DNA from: Neorhizobium lilium
GTDB lineage: Bacteria; Pseudomonadota; Alphaproteobacteria; Rhizobiales; Rhizobiaceae
DNA length: 64,000 bases
Direction: 5' to 3'
NCBI RefSeq assembly: GCF_004053875.1
Contig: NZ_SBIP01000005.1
Coordinates: forward strand, 62,001 to 126,000
This document shows, piece by piece, positions 39,260 to 47,879 of the stretch. Each line of letters starts with the position of its first letter. Positions within the stretch are counted from its first letter, which is position 1. A program made the translations under genes and the position numbers. The notes under the pieces are model-generated. The model made no database searches. It saw nothing but the letters and a program-made list of their open reading frames with translations, and was not told where the DNA came from.

Positions 39260-40450
39260 ATGAGCACTCCGCAGGAAGCAATTACCGCTCCCAAGGCGGC
39301 GACGGGTTTCTGGAAGGACAATCTTCGCGACTATGGGATGCTGATCTCCCTGGTCGTGATCGTCATCTTCTTCCAGGTCGCTACGGGTGGCGTGCTTTTG
39401 AAGCCGCTCAACATCACCAATATCGTTCTCCAGAACAGCTATATCGTCATCATGGCGCTCGGCATGCTGATGGTGATCGTGACCGGCCATATCGACCTCT
39501 CGGTCGGTTCGGTTGCCGGCTTCATCGGCGCGGTGGCGGCGATGCTGATGGTTCAGTATAATTTCGACTTCGTCACTGCGAGCCTTCTGTGCCTTGTCCT
39601 CGGTGGGGCAATCGGGGCTATCCAGGGATATTTCGTCGCGTATTTCAAGATACCGTCGTTTATCGTCACGCTTGCCGGGATGCTGGTCTTCCGCGGGTTT
39701 ATGATCGCGGTGCTCAGCGGTCGTTCCATCGGTCCTTTCGATCCGACGTTCCAGAAGCTCTCTTCCGGCTTCATTCCTGAACTGATCTCCTCGGATGGTG
39801 GTCTTTACCTGACGTCGTTCATTCTCGGCCTGCTGCTTGCCGCACTCCTGGTGTGGCAGAACTTCCGCAGCCGTGCCCGTCGCATGTTGCACGACGTCGA
39901 GACCGAGCCGATGGCCTTCTTCATCGGCAAGAACATCGTCGTTCTGGCAGCGATCGGCTATGTCGCCTATCTGATCGCTTCGCATCGCGGTCTGCCGAAC
40001 GTTTTGATCATCATGGGCGTCCTGATCGTCGCCTACGGTTTCTTCACCAACCGCACCATCATTGGCCGGCAGATCTACGCCGTCGGCGGCAATGCCCGTG
40101 CAGCCGAACTTTCAGGCATCAAGACCACGCGTCTGGTGTTCTGGACCTTCGTCAACATGGGCGTGCTTGCAGCACTCGGCGGTCTCGTCGTCGCAGCGCG
40201 CCTCAACAGCGCCACGCCGAAGGCCGGCACGGGCTTCGAGCTCGACGTTATTGCAGCCTGCTTCATCGGCGGCGCCTCGGCCTATGGCGGCGTCGGCAAG
40301 GTGACGGGTGCCGTCATCGGCGCCTTCCTGATGGGCGTGATGAACAATGGCATGTCGATCCTCGGCATCGGCATCGACTACCAGCAGGTCATCAAGGGCC
40401 TGGTTCTGCTCGGCGCCGTTTGCGTCGATGTCTATAACCAGCGCCGTTAA
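39260..40450 (+). CDS. gguB: GguB, multiple-sugar ABC transporter permease
   Basis: CUT2 permease of 396 residues, longer than most because of extra helices near residues 205-250, as in GguB/XylH types. Motifs are MVIVTGHIDLSVGSVAGFIGA, FKIPSFIVTLAGMLVFRG, IYAVGGNARAAELSGIKTTR and GGASAYGGVGKVTGAVIGAFLMG. Single permease gene, so probably a homodimer. A terminator follows. Confidence 0.92.
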   Translation: MSTPQEAITAPKAATGFWKDNLRDYGMLISLVVIVIFFQVATGGVLLKPLNITNIVLQNSYIVIMALGMLMVIVTGHIDLSVGSVAGFIGAVAAMLMVQYNFDFVTASLLCLVLGGAIGAIQGYFVAYFKIPSFIVTLAGMLVFRGFMIAVLSGRSIGPFDPTFQKLSSGFIPELISSDGGLYLTSFILGLLLAALLVWQNFRSRARRMLHDVETEPMAFFIGKNIVVLAAIGYVAYLIASHRGLPNVLIIMGVLIVAYGFFTNRTIIGRQIYAVGGNARAAELSGIKTTRLVFWTFVNMGVLAALGGLVVAARLNSATPKAGTGFELDVIAACFIGGASAYGGVGKVTGAVIGAFLMGVMNNGMSILGIGIDYQQVIKGLVLLGAVCVDVYNQRR

Positions 40451-40475
40451 CCAGGCCGAATTTTGTGAACAGGAG

Positions 40476-40502
40476 GGCGGGGCAGTCATGCCTCGCCTTT
40501 TT
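40476..40502 (+). terminator. Rho-independent terminator after gguB
   Basis: GGCGGGGCA (40476-40484) pairs with TGCCTCGCC (40489-40497) with one G-T wobble and a 4-nt loop, then TTTTT. It ends the chvE-gguAB transcription unit. Confidence 0.8.
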
Positions 40503-40691
40503 CCATGCCGGCAATCATTTTCGGTCAGGGATTGCCGCGAAGGACCGCGCAGGAAAGTCGCAGGCGTCCCGGCCTCTCTCCAAATATCTGTTTAATTCAC
40601 AGGCAACTGCGACACATTATAGCCGTGTTCCAGTTGCTTTTGCTGGCCGCTTAACCACAGTACGCGGTAGCTTCAACACCCGGCAAAGATC

Positions 40692-43274
40692 ATGAGTTCA
40701 ATGAACCGTCAGCAGATTAGCTTTCGTGAAACGCTCGAAAGCTATCGCGGTTATCTCGTACCCATCGCCGTTCTTATCGTCTTCGGCTTCACCACATTCG
40801 CGATCTACGACCTTACCACCGAGGTTCGATACGAGGACGTCCTTGACGCCCTTACCGCCACGAGCTGGTCTTCCATCGGTCTTGCGATTTTCTTCACCGC
40901 CCTGAGCTTCATAGCCCTGATAGGCTATGACCTTAACGCGCTTGCTTATATCGGAAAAAAGCTGCGCTTCGTGCCGGTGGCGATGACGGGCTTCAGCGCC
41001 TATGCGGTTGGAAATACGGCCGGCTTCGGTGCCTTGAGCGGCGGCGCCATTCGCTTCCGCGGGTATTCGAGGCTCGGGCTTTCCCCCGACGATATCGGCC
41101 GCGTTATCGCATTCGTGACGCTTGCCTTTGGGATCGGTCTGCTTGCCGTCACGGCCTTGTCGTCGCTGGTGACAGCGCCACGCATCGGCCAGCTTCTCGG
41201 CATCGACGTAATCTGGGTGCGCGCCATTGCGGTCGCCATCATCGCGGCGCTGTCCGTCCTTGTGATCATCGGCCGCGACGGCCGGGAAATCACGCTTGGA
41301 AAGCTGAAATTGCGGCTTCCCGATACCCGCACCTCCTCGCAACAGTTCCTGATCACGGCACTGGATATCGCAGCTTCGGCTTCCGTCCTCTACGTCCTCC
41401 TGCCCCCGGGGACCGGGATAAGCTGGCCGTCTTTCCTCGCCATCTATGCGACGGCCGTGGGCGCCGGCGTTCTGAGTCACGTTCCGGCCGGGCTCGGCGT
41501 TTTTGAAACCATCATCGTCGCGGCTCTGGGCAATACCGTCGATATCGACCAGGTGCTCGGAAGCCTGGTCCTCTACCGCGTCATCTATCACGTGCTGCCT
41601 CTGCTGGTGGCGACACTGTTCATCATTGCGCTGGAAGTTCAGCAACTCGCCCATCATCCGGTTGCATCGACCCTGCGCAAGCTGGAGTTCCGGCTGGCGC
41701 CATTGCTGCTTGCGGCCTTCGCGCTCATCGCTGGCGCCATGCTGGTCTTTTCCAGCGTGACCCCGACGCCGGATTCCGATCTTAGTATCATTTCGAATTA
41801 CCTGCCGCTTCCCCTAGTGGAGAGTGCGCACTTTCTGTCCAGTATTCTCGGCCTGGTGCTGTTCGTGACGTCGCGAGGTATTTCGCAGCGCCTGGATGGT
41901 GCCTGGTGGACGGCAACGATCTGTGCTTCGCTTGCGCTTCTGTTTTCCTTCGTCCGGGCCATCGCGCTCTTCGAAGCGTCGTTTCTGGTGATCCTGATCG
42001 TCGGGCTGCTCCTCAGCGCAAAGCTCTTCAATCGGCCGGCGTCGCTCTTGCGACAGGTGCTGACGCCGCCCTGGATCGTGGCGATGCTCATCCTGATGGC
42101 TGCCGCCCTCACCATTCTCTTCTTCGTCTACCGTGAGGTGGACTACAGCCATGATATCTGGTGGCAGTTCGAGTTCTCTGGCGAAGCCCCCCGGGGCCTG
42201 CGCGCCATTCTCGGGATGGCCATTGTCGCCGCCGCCATTTCGGTGTTCAGCCTTCTGCGGCCGGCAGCCACCCGAACTGCTTTTTCCTCCCCCGAGGATC
42301 TCGAGAAGGCGGTTTCCATCGTGATGGCGCAGGATTGGGCCGACGCCAATCTCGTGAGAATGGGAGACAAGCGGCTGATGTTCTCGGACAACGGCAGCGC
42401 CTTCATCATGTACGGGATTCAGGGACGGTCATGGATCGCGCTGTTCGACCCGGTCGGCCCAGCCCGGGAGACGCCCGAACTGGTCTGGCGCTTCGTGGAA
42501 GAGGCCCGGTCTCAGGGCGGACGCGCCATCTTCTACCAGATCTCGCCCGCCCTTCTGCCTTACTGCGCAGATGCTGGCCTCAGAGCGTTCAAGTTGGGAG
42601 AACTCGCCATCGTCGAGCTCTCCGGCTTCGACCTCAAGGGCAGCAAGCTCGCCAGCCTTCGGCAGGCAGTGAACAAGGGTGTTCGAGAGGGGCTGGAGTT
42701 CGAGGTCATCCCGCAACCGAACGTGATGGCGAGCATCGAGGACTTGAGGCGGGTATCGGATTCCTGGCTGGAGCTGCATGAGACCCGCGAAAAGACCTTT
42801 TCCCTTGGCTCCTTCCGGAACGATTATGTCAGTGCCCAGCCTGTGGCGGTGCTGCGCAAGGCGGGTCAGATCGTCGCTTTCGCCACTCTGTCGCTGACAG
42901 ACACCAAGAAGGAAGGGACTGTCGACCTGATGCGGTTCGCTCCCGATGCGCCGAAGGGGTCGATGGATTTCCTGTTCGTCAGGATAATGGAGCATCTCCG
43001 TGATGCGGGTTACAGCGAGTTCAACCTGGGTATGGCGCCGCTGTCCGGCATGGCGCAACGGGAAGCCGCCCCGGTATGGGACCGCGTCGGAAGCGTTGTG
43101 TTCGAGCACGGAGAACGCTTCTACAACTTCAAGGGCTTGAAAGCGTTCAAGTCGAAATTCCAGCCGAGATGGGAGCCGCGTTACCTGGCCGTATCGAGTG
43201 TCGGGCCAGCCATCGCCATGATGGATGCCACCTTCCTGATCGGCGGCGGCCTCAGAGGAGTGGTCGGTAAATGA
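40692..43274 (+). CDS. lpiA: LpiA/MprF lysyl-phosphatidylglycerol synthase
   Basis: Transfers lysine from Lys-tRNA to phosphatidylglycerol in the inner membrane and helps flip the product outward, lowering surface negative charge. 860 residues: N-terminal half with about 14 hydrophobic segments (flippase type; GNTAGFGALSGGAIRFRGY near residue 105), C-terminal soluble synthase domain from about residue 540 (SSPEDLEKAVSIVMAQDWADANL, YGIQGRSWIALFDPVGP, MRFAPDAPKGSMDFLFVRIM). In rhizobia this gene is acid-induced. Its stop overlaps acvB (ATGA). Confidence 0.93.
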   Translation: MSSMNRQQISFRETLESYRGYLVPIAVLIVFGFTTFAIYDLTTEVRYEDVLDALTATSWSSIGLAIFFTALSFIALIGYDLNALAYIGKKLRFVPVAMTGFSAYAVGNTAGFGALSGGAIRFRGYSRLGLSPDDIGRVIAFVTLAFGIGLLAVTALSSLVTAPRIGQLLGIDVIWVRAIAVAIIAALSVLVIIGRDGREITLGKLKLRLPDTRTSSQQFLITALDIAASASVLYVLLPPGTGISWPSFLAIYATAVGAGVLSHVPAGLGVFETIIVAALGNTVDIDQVLGSLVLYRVIYHVLPLLVATLFIIALEVQQLAHHPVASTLRKLEFRLAPLLLAAFALIAGAMLVFSSVTPTPDSDLSIISNYLPLPLVESAHFLSSILGLVLFVTSRGISQRLDGAWWTATICASLALLFSFVRAIALFEASFLVILIVGLLLSAKLFNRPASLLRQVLTPPWIVAMLILMAAALTILFFVYREVDYSHDIWWQFEFSGEAPRGLRAILGMAIVAAAISVFSLLRPAATRTAFSSPEDLEKAVSIVMAQDWADANLVRMGDKRLMFSDNGSAFIMYGIQGRSWIALFDPVGPARETPELVWRFVEEARSQGGRAIFYQISPALLPYCADAGLRAFKLGELAIVELSGFDLKGSKLASLRQAVNKGVREGLEFEVIPQPNVMASIEDLRRVSDSWLELHETREKTFSLGSFRNDYVSAQPVAVLRKAGQIVAFATLSLTDTKKEGTVDLMRFAPDAPKGSMDFLFVRIMEHLRDAGYSEFNLGMAPLSGMAQREAAPVWDRVGSVVFEHGERFYNFKGLKAFKSKFQPRWEPRYLAVSSVGPAIAMMDATFLIGGGLRGVVGK

Positions 43275-44707
43275 TGATGACACGATTTGTTTCGCTGGCA
43301 GCAGGCGTAATGCTCTGCGGCTTCTCAGGCGCCTGGGCGCAGCAGGCTGCGGCGCCGGTTCCACCCACGGCCCAGCAACCATCCGTAACTGCCCAGCAAT
43401 CCTCGTCCCCCCAATCGGGCGAGTACCAGACGGGCATGATCCCTTCGCCGCATGTTTTCCTGCCGAACGGCAAGGAACTGTCGGGCATGGTTTTCCTGAT
43501 CTCACAAGGCCAAGGATGGGGAGATCGCGAAGAAGCCCAGGCCAAGGAATTGGTGGATGCCGGTGCGGCCGTGGTCGGGATCGACTATCCCTCCTATCTG
43601 CGCGCCCTTGCTGCCGATGACGGCGATTGCGTCTACATGGTATCGGATATCGAAGACATGGCGCAGCAGGTACAGCGCCGGGTGGGTAACCCCGTCTATC
43701 GCCATCCGATCGTCGCCGGCATTGGCGATGGCGGCGCAATTGCGCTTGCAATGATCTCGCAGAGCCCGCTCGCCACGATCAGTGCTGCCGTTGCGGTCGA
43801 TCCTGCCGCCGGCATTCCGCTCCAGAAGGAGCTTTGTACCCCTGCCTCCAAGGACAAGGCCGGCGACCGGACGATCTACGGCTTCCAGGACGGCCCCATC
43901 CCGGCGGCAGTGACAATCGGTTTCACGCCGGAGGCCGATGCTGGTGGGCGTGCTCATGCCCAGAGCCTGAAGAAGGAGCATTCGGAAGTCGATATCGAGG
44001 AGCAGGACGGAAAGCCGGGCGATGTCTTCATGGATCTTCTGACCGATGCCGTTTCGGCAACCGGCCAGAACAACCAGCCGCTCGATCTTCCGCTCACCAT
44101 TCTCGACACCAAGCCGACCATGAACACGATGGCGATCATCTATTCGGGCGATGGCGGCTGGCGGGATCTGGACAGCGAGGTAGGTGGCTATCTGCAGGAG
44201 CAGGGCATCCCCGTCGTCGGCATCGATTCCCTGCGCTATTTCTGGTCCGAGCGGACGCCCAAGGAAACCGCGGCGGATCTCGGCCGCATCATGGACACCT
44301 ACCGTCGCAAGTGGGGCGTCTCGAACATCGTGCTGATCGGTTATTCCTTCGGCGCGGACGTCATCCCTGCGACCTACAATCTGCTGTCCAAGCCGGACAA
44401 AAGTCGCGTGCGGCAGATGTCGCTTCTGGCGCTGTCCAAGGAGGTCGATTTCGTGATTTCCGTCACCGGCTGGCTCGGTGTCGCGGGAGATGGAAAAGGC
44501 GGCAATTCGCTCGAAGACATAGCCAAGATCGACCCCAAGGTCGTCCAGTGCATCTATGGCACTGACGAGGATGACGACCCCTGCGTTGCTCTCAAGAACA
44601 AGGGCGTCGAAACCGTTCCCATCGAGGGCGGGCACCATTTCGATGAAGATTATGAGGCGCTCGGCAAGCGCATCGTGGATAGCTTGCAAAACCGGCTCAA
44701 GAAATAA
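43271..44707 (+). CDS. acvB: AcvB/VirJ-type periplasmic lysyl-PG hydrolase
   Basis: Periplasmic serine hydrolase of 478 residues; in Agrobacterium AcvB hydrolyses lysyl-phosphatidylglycerol and supports acid tolerance and virulence. Signal peptide with MTRFVSLAAGVMLCGFSG, cleavage near AWAQ. C-terminal alpha/beta-hydrolase with nucleophile motif IGYSFGADVIP (Ser), GDGGWRDLD and the terminal GGHHFDEDY histidine. Three tandem ATG codons at the start; translation is coupled to lpiA. Confidence 0.93.
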   Translation: MMMTRFVSLAAGVMLCGFSGAWAQQAAAPVPPTAQQPSVTAQQSSSPQSGEYQTGMIPSPHVFLPNGKELSGMVFLISQGQGWGDREEAQAKELVDAGAAVVGIDYPSYLRALAADDGDCVYMVSDIEDMAQQVQRRVGNPVYRHPIVAGIGDGGAIALAMISQSPLATISAAVAVDPAAGIPLQKELCTPASKDKAGDRTIYGFQDGPIPAAVTIGFTPEADAGGRAHAQSLKKEHSEVDIEEQDGKPGDVFMDLLTDAVSATGQNNQPLDLPLTILDTKPTMNTMAIIYSGDGGWRDLDSEVGGYLQEQGIPVVGIDSLRYFWSERTPKETAADLGRIMDTYRRKWGVSNIVLIGYSFGADVIPATYNLLSKPDKSRVRQMSLLALSKEVDFVISVTGWLGVAGDGKGGNSLEDIAKIDPKVVQCIYGTDEDDDPCVALKNKGVETVPIEGGHHFDEDYEALGKRIVDSLQNRLKK

Positions 44708-44746
44708 CCGAACAGGCCCGAAGCGCCGGGCGTATGGAGTTCTTTG

Positions 44747-44776
44747 ATAAGGCGTCGGTTCGTCCCGACGCCTTAT
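44747..44776 (+). terminator. Terminator-like hairpin after acvB
   Basis: ATAAGGCGTCGG (44747-44758) and CCGACGCCTTAT (44765-44776) pair perfectly over 12 bp with a 6-nt loop. Only a short T-rich tail follows. Confidence 0.7.
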
Positions 44777-45070
44777 TCCTTCCACGGAGCCCCAAGTGCG
44801 GCGCTGCTTCCGGGTGCGCAGGTTTCCTCATCCAACACGATGCGATCAAATTTCCTTGAGTTTCCGGCGCGGGAACGCTAAATCTGGCGTCGCCAGGACC
44901 GGGCCCCTCTGGCAGCTCATTTTATGAGCTGCGATGTCGGACTGGATTTGTCCAACTCAGGTGCCTGGTGTCCGTGGAATTCTCCGCAGAATGCAGTCGT
45001 ATAATCTGGCTTCGAGCCAGCTGCTGCCGGAGTTTCACGTCATGAGGCGCCCCGCTTAGAATGGTGCCAT
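44777..45070 (+). other. Hairpin-rich non-coding region before terC
   Basis: No gene is seen. It holds several inverted repeats: CTGGCG-T-CGCCAG (44884-44896), GCAGCTCAT-TTT-ATGAGCTGC (44912-44932) and CTGGC-TTCGA-GCCAG (45006-45020). A perfect TATAAT lies at 45000-45005, but no matching -35 was found. The upstream hairpins could belong to a longer leader or to DNA-level structure. No known riboswitch core was recognised. Confidence 0.4.
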
Positions 45071-45721
45071 ATGAGCGAATTTCTTTCTGCCGAGGCGTTA
45101 TCGGCGCTTCTGCAAGTTATCATGATCGACCTGGTTCTGGCCGGGGATAACGCGATCGTCATCGGTCTGGCGGCTGCCGGCCTGCCGAAAGCGCAGCGTG
45201 GCAAGGCAATCCTGGTCGGGATTATCGCCGCCACCGTGCTTCGCATCGGTTTTGCGCTTGCGACGACGCAGCTTCTTCAGATCGTCGGCCTTCTGTTGGC
45301 CGGTGGCGTGCTTCTGCTTTGGGTCTGCTGGAAGATGTGGCGTGAGCTGCGCTCCTCCCACCAGCAGACGGATGCGGAAGCGGCGCTCGAAGGTGCCGCG
45401 CTCAATGAGGATGGCACTGCCGCTGGCGGGGCTCCGGGAAAGACCTTTGCCCAGGCTGCCTGGCAAATCGTTCTTGCCGACGTCTCCATGTCGCTCGACA
45501 ATGTGCTGGCTGTGGCCGGTGCCGCGCATGAGCATCCGGGTGTCCTGATCTTCGGTCTGGTTCTTTCCGTCGCTCTCATGGGCATAGCGGCAAGCTTCAT
45601 CGCGCGCCTCCTCAACAAGCACCGGTGGATTGCCTATGTCGGCCTTGTCGTGATCCTTTACGTGGCGCTCGAAATGATCTGGCGCGGTGGGCACGAAGTC
45701 TGGCCCTACCTCAACGGCTGA
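45071..45721 (+). CDS. TerC-family integral membrane protein (YjbE type)
   Basis: Predicted seven-helix membrane protein of 216 residues. The two diagnostic acidic motifs are IDLVLAGDNAIVIG (helix 1) and ADVSMSLDNVLAVAG after a polar loop (residues about 95-125). Members are implicated in metal (for example manganese) export or metalation of secreted proteins; the exact role here is unknown. It stands alone, with a hairpin-rich 5' region. Confidence 0.85.
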   Translation: MSEFLSAEALSALLQVIMIDLVLAGDNAIVIGLAAAGLPKAQRGKAILVGIIAATVLRIGFALATTQLLQIVGLLLAGGVLLLWVCWKMWRELRSSHQQTDAEAALEGAALNEDGTAAGGAPGKTFAQAAWQIVLADVSMSLDNVLAVAGAAHEHPGVLIFGLVLSVALMGIAASFIARLLNKHRWIAYVGLVVILYVALEMIWRGGHEVWPYLNG

Positions 45722-45776
45722 TACCGATTTGGAAGCCCGCCGGCATCGCGAGGTGCCGGTGGTCTTGTCTGCGGGA

Positions 45777-46853
45777 TCAGGCAGTTTTCTGTGGCGACCG
45801 AGATAGACGAGCCTGCAGGCGAAGCGAGGCTGCGATGATAGCCCGCCGCGCCGGCGGCTCGACGGTTTTTGAAATGGCGAGCGATAGGGCTGTGATGACC
45901 GTAAGGATAGCGCCGAGCAGCAGCCAACGGCTCTGCGTCGTGCCGAAGTTTGCAAAGACTGCATAACCGATGTTCTGGTGCAGCAGGTAGAGCGGATAAG
46001 TGAGGCCGCCCAAGGTGACTGCGAGCGCCGGCTTGATGGGCAGCGAGGGCAGAAGTGCTGCAATTGCCACTGCAACGAGCGCAACGGGACCCATCAGCAA
46101 GAGCCCGGTCATGCTGCGGTCCATGCCGTAGGTTGCTACAAATTCCGGTTCTGTCAAAAAGGGTGTCGCCGCTGCCCAGCAGGCAGCTGCCAAAAGCACG
46201 CCGGCTCCGGTCCACGAGAAGGACATCCTCAGCCTGAACAAGGCAAGGCCAAAGGCGAAATAGCCAGAATAGGACGTAATCAGCAATTTCTCGAGGGCGC
46301 CGCTGTGGATCAGGCTTTCGTTGAGCACCGATAATGCGAGCCAGATGGTCACGATGACGCGCCAGTATCGCTCGAAAATGCCGACCGCAATCAACAGAAA
46401 AATCCAGCCGTAGAATATGATCTCGTAGGCGATCGTCCAATAGGCGCCGTCGAGAAAAGGCTGTCCGAGCGCCCGCGAAATGATGAACACATGTGCGAGC
46501 CATTGGCCGAGTGTGGGCGCAGGCAGCGTCGGGACCGGAAGGAACGTCAGGACGATCGCGGTGATCGTTGCGCAGACCATGAAGGTCGGCCAGAGGCGGC
46601 CTATACGACCCGCAGCGAAGGCGTAGGCCGAACGCCCTTCCGCCGACATGGTGATGACATAGCCGGAAATGGCGAAGAAGATGAGAAGGCCGACATCGCC
46701 CCATACGGCCATCGGCGCCAGTTCCGGAAAGCCGACACCTCCGCCTTCACCCGAGATCCGCATGCGGAACCCATAGTGAAAGAGAAGGACCATTAACGCT
46801 GAAGCCAGCCGTAGAAGGTCCAGATTAAGCAGCCTCTCCGATTGTTTTACCAT
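45777..46853 (-). CDS. Acyltransferase-3 family membrane protein
   Basis: O-acyltransferase of the OafA/NodX-like class, 358 residues from the ATG at 46853, where the homology begins; the frame continues upstream without recognisable sequence. About ten hydrophobic helices. Landmarks: LLRLASALMVLLFHYGFRM (catalytic histidine), GLLIFFAISGYVITMSAE, DGAYWTIAYEIIFYGW and GLTYPLYLLHQNIGYAVF. It probably acylates a surface polysaccharide; acceptor unknown. Divergent from the metallo-beta-lactamase gene. Confidence 0.86.
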   Translation of the reverse strand: MVKQSERLLNLDLLRLASALMVLLFHYGFRMRISGEGGGVGFPELAPMAVWGDVGLLIFFAISGYVITMSAEGRSAYAFAAGRIGRLWPTFMVCATITAIVLTFLPVPTLPAPTLGQWLAHVFIISRALGQPFLDGAYWTIAYEIIFYGWIFLLIAVGIFERYWRVIVTIWLALSVLNESLIHSGALEKLLITSYSGYFAFGLALFRLRMSFSWTGAGVLLAAACWAAATPFLTEPEFVATYGMDRSMTGLLLMGPVALVAVAIAALLPSLPIKPALAVTLGGLTYPLYLLHQNIGYAVFANFGTTQSRWLLLGAILTVITALSLAISKTVEPPARRAIIAASLRLQARLSRSPQKTA

Positions 46854-47036
46854 GTCTTCGGCGCCCGTCTCCTGTCCTGTTTCAGTGTAACCATCCGGCC
46901 TTTGGAAATCGTGAACGGTTTGCGGAGAAGGCGGTTTACTACCCACAGCGTCATCAGGACGCCTTTGTTTCGTCGCTTCGGTTGATTTCCTCACGGCATT
47001 TGTTGTCAATGGGGAAGCACAATTCTGGAGAGTGGA

Positions 47037-47855
47037 ATGACGGTATTTCTTTGCTGCGCTTGCGGGACCTCTTTCGAGGCAGGCGTGGCACCAGAGATCT
47101 GCCCGATCTGCATGGACGGGCGGCAATATGTGCCGGCTTCCGGTCAGGCCTGGACGTCGCCCGAGCAGCTGGCGCAGTCACACCGCAACAGCTGGCAGCA
47201 GATCGAGCCCGGTCTTCTTGCCATTCAGACAGTGCCATCCTTTGCCATCAATCAGCGGGCGCTGCTGCTGCGCACGCCCACCGGCAATATTCTCTGGGAC
47301 TGCGTCGCTCTGCTGGACGACGCGACGAAGTTGCTGATCGCAGGACTTGGTGGACTGAGCGCGATCGCCATCTCGCACCCCCATTACTACACGACCATGC
47401 AGGATTGGGCAGCCGCTTTCGACGCGCCGATCTACCTGCATGCCGCCGACCAGCAATGGATCTGCCGTCCGTCGGACCATATCCGTCTGTGGGAGGAGGA
47501 TGCGCTGGCCCTGTCCGCCAATGTCACGCTGGTGCATGGCGGCGGCCATTTTCCCGGCGGCACGGTTCTGCACTGGACCGCCGATGACGGCATGGGCGTG
47601 CTGCTGGCCGGCGACATCGTGCAGGTGACGCCCGGGCGGAACCGGGTATCGTTCATGTGGAGCTATCCGAACATGATCCCGCTCAGCGTAACTGAAGTCG
47701 CGGATGTTGCAGAGCGGCTGGCGGCATGGCCGATAGAACGGATCTACGGCGCCTTTGCCGGGCAGAACATCGCCAGTGGAGGCCAGGCGATCATCGCCCG
47801 CTCGGCGCAGCTCTATATCGACCGGATCGGCGGCAGGCCTTCCGAAAACGAGTGA
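47037..47855 (+). CDS. Metallo-beta-lactamase-fold hydrolase with N-terminal zinc ribbon
   Basis: A 272-residue protein. The N-terminus has a short ribbon with two cysteine pairs (CCAC at residues 6-9 and CPIC at 22-25). The hydrolase part has SHPHYYTTM where family members usually show HxHxDH, then HGGGHFPGG and LLAGDIVQVTPGR. The first metal site is partly kept, the second is altered, so it may bind one metal. Function unknown; it could act on lactones or thioesters or be a regulator. Confidence 0.78.
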   Translation: MTVFLCCACGTSFEAGVAPEICPICMDGRQYVPASGQAWTSPEQLAQSHRNSWQQIEPGLLAIQTVPSFAINQRALLLRTPTGNILWDCVALLDDATKLLIAGLGGLSAIAISHPHYYTTMQDWAAAFDAPIYLHAADQQWICRPSDHIRLWEEDALALSANVTLVHGGGHFPGGTVLHWTADDGMGVLLAGDIVQVTPGRNRVSFMWSYPNMIPLSVTEVADVAERLAAWPIERIYGAFAGQNIASGGQAIIARSAQLYIDRIGGRPSENE

Positions 47856-47879
47856 GCCGCAAGCGATGGAGCCTCGTGA

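Noticed and set aside
39065..39985. Leftward 306-codon frame opposite gguA/gguB, and similar antisense frames over lpiA, the macroglobulin gene (857 codons at 52885-55458) and dpp genes
   Set aside because: All are shadows of well-supported genes and are rich in Arg/His/Asp without known motifs.
44777..45070. Manganese (yybP-ykoY) riboswitch before terC
   Set aside because: The family is often linked to TerC, but the conserved GGGGAGUAG-like and GAGACC-like core segments are absent.
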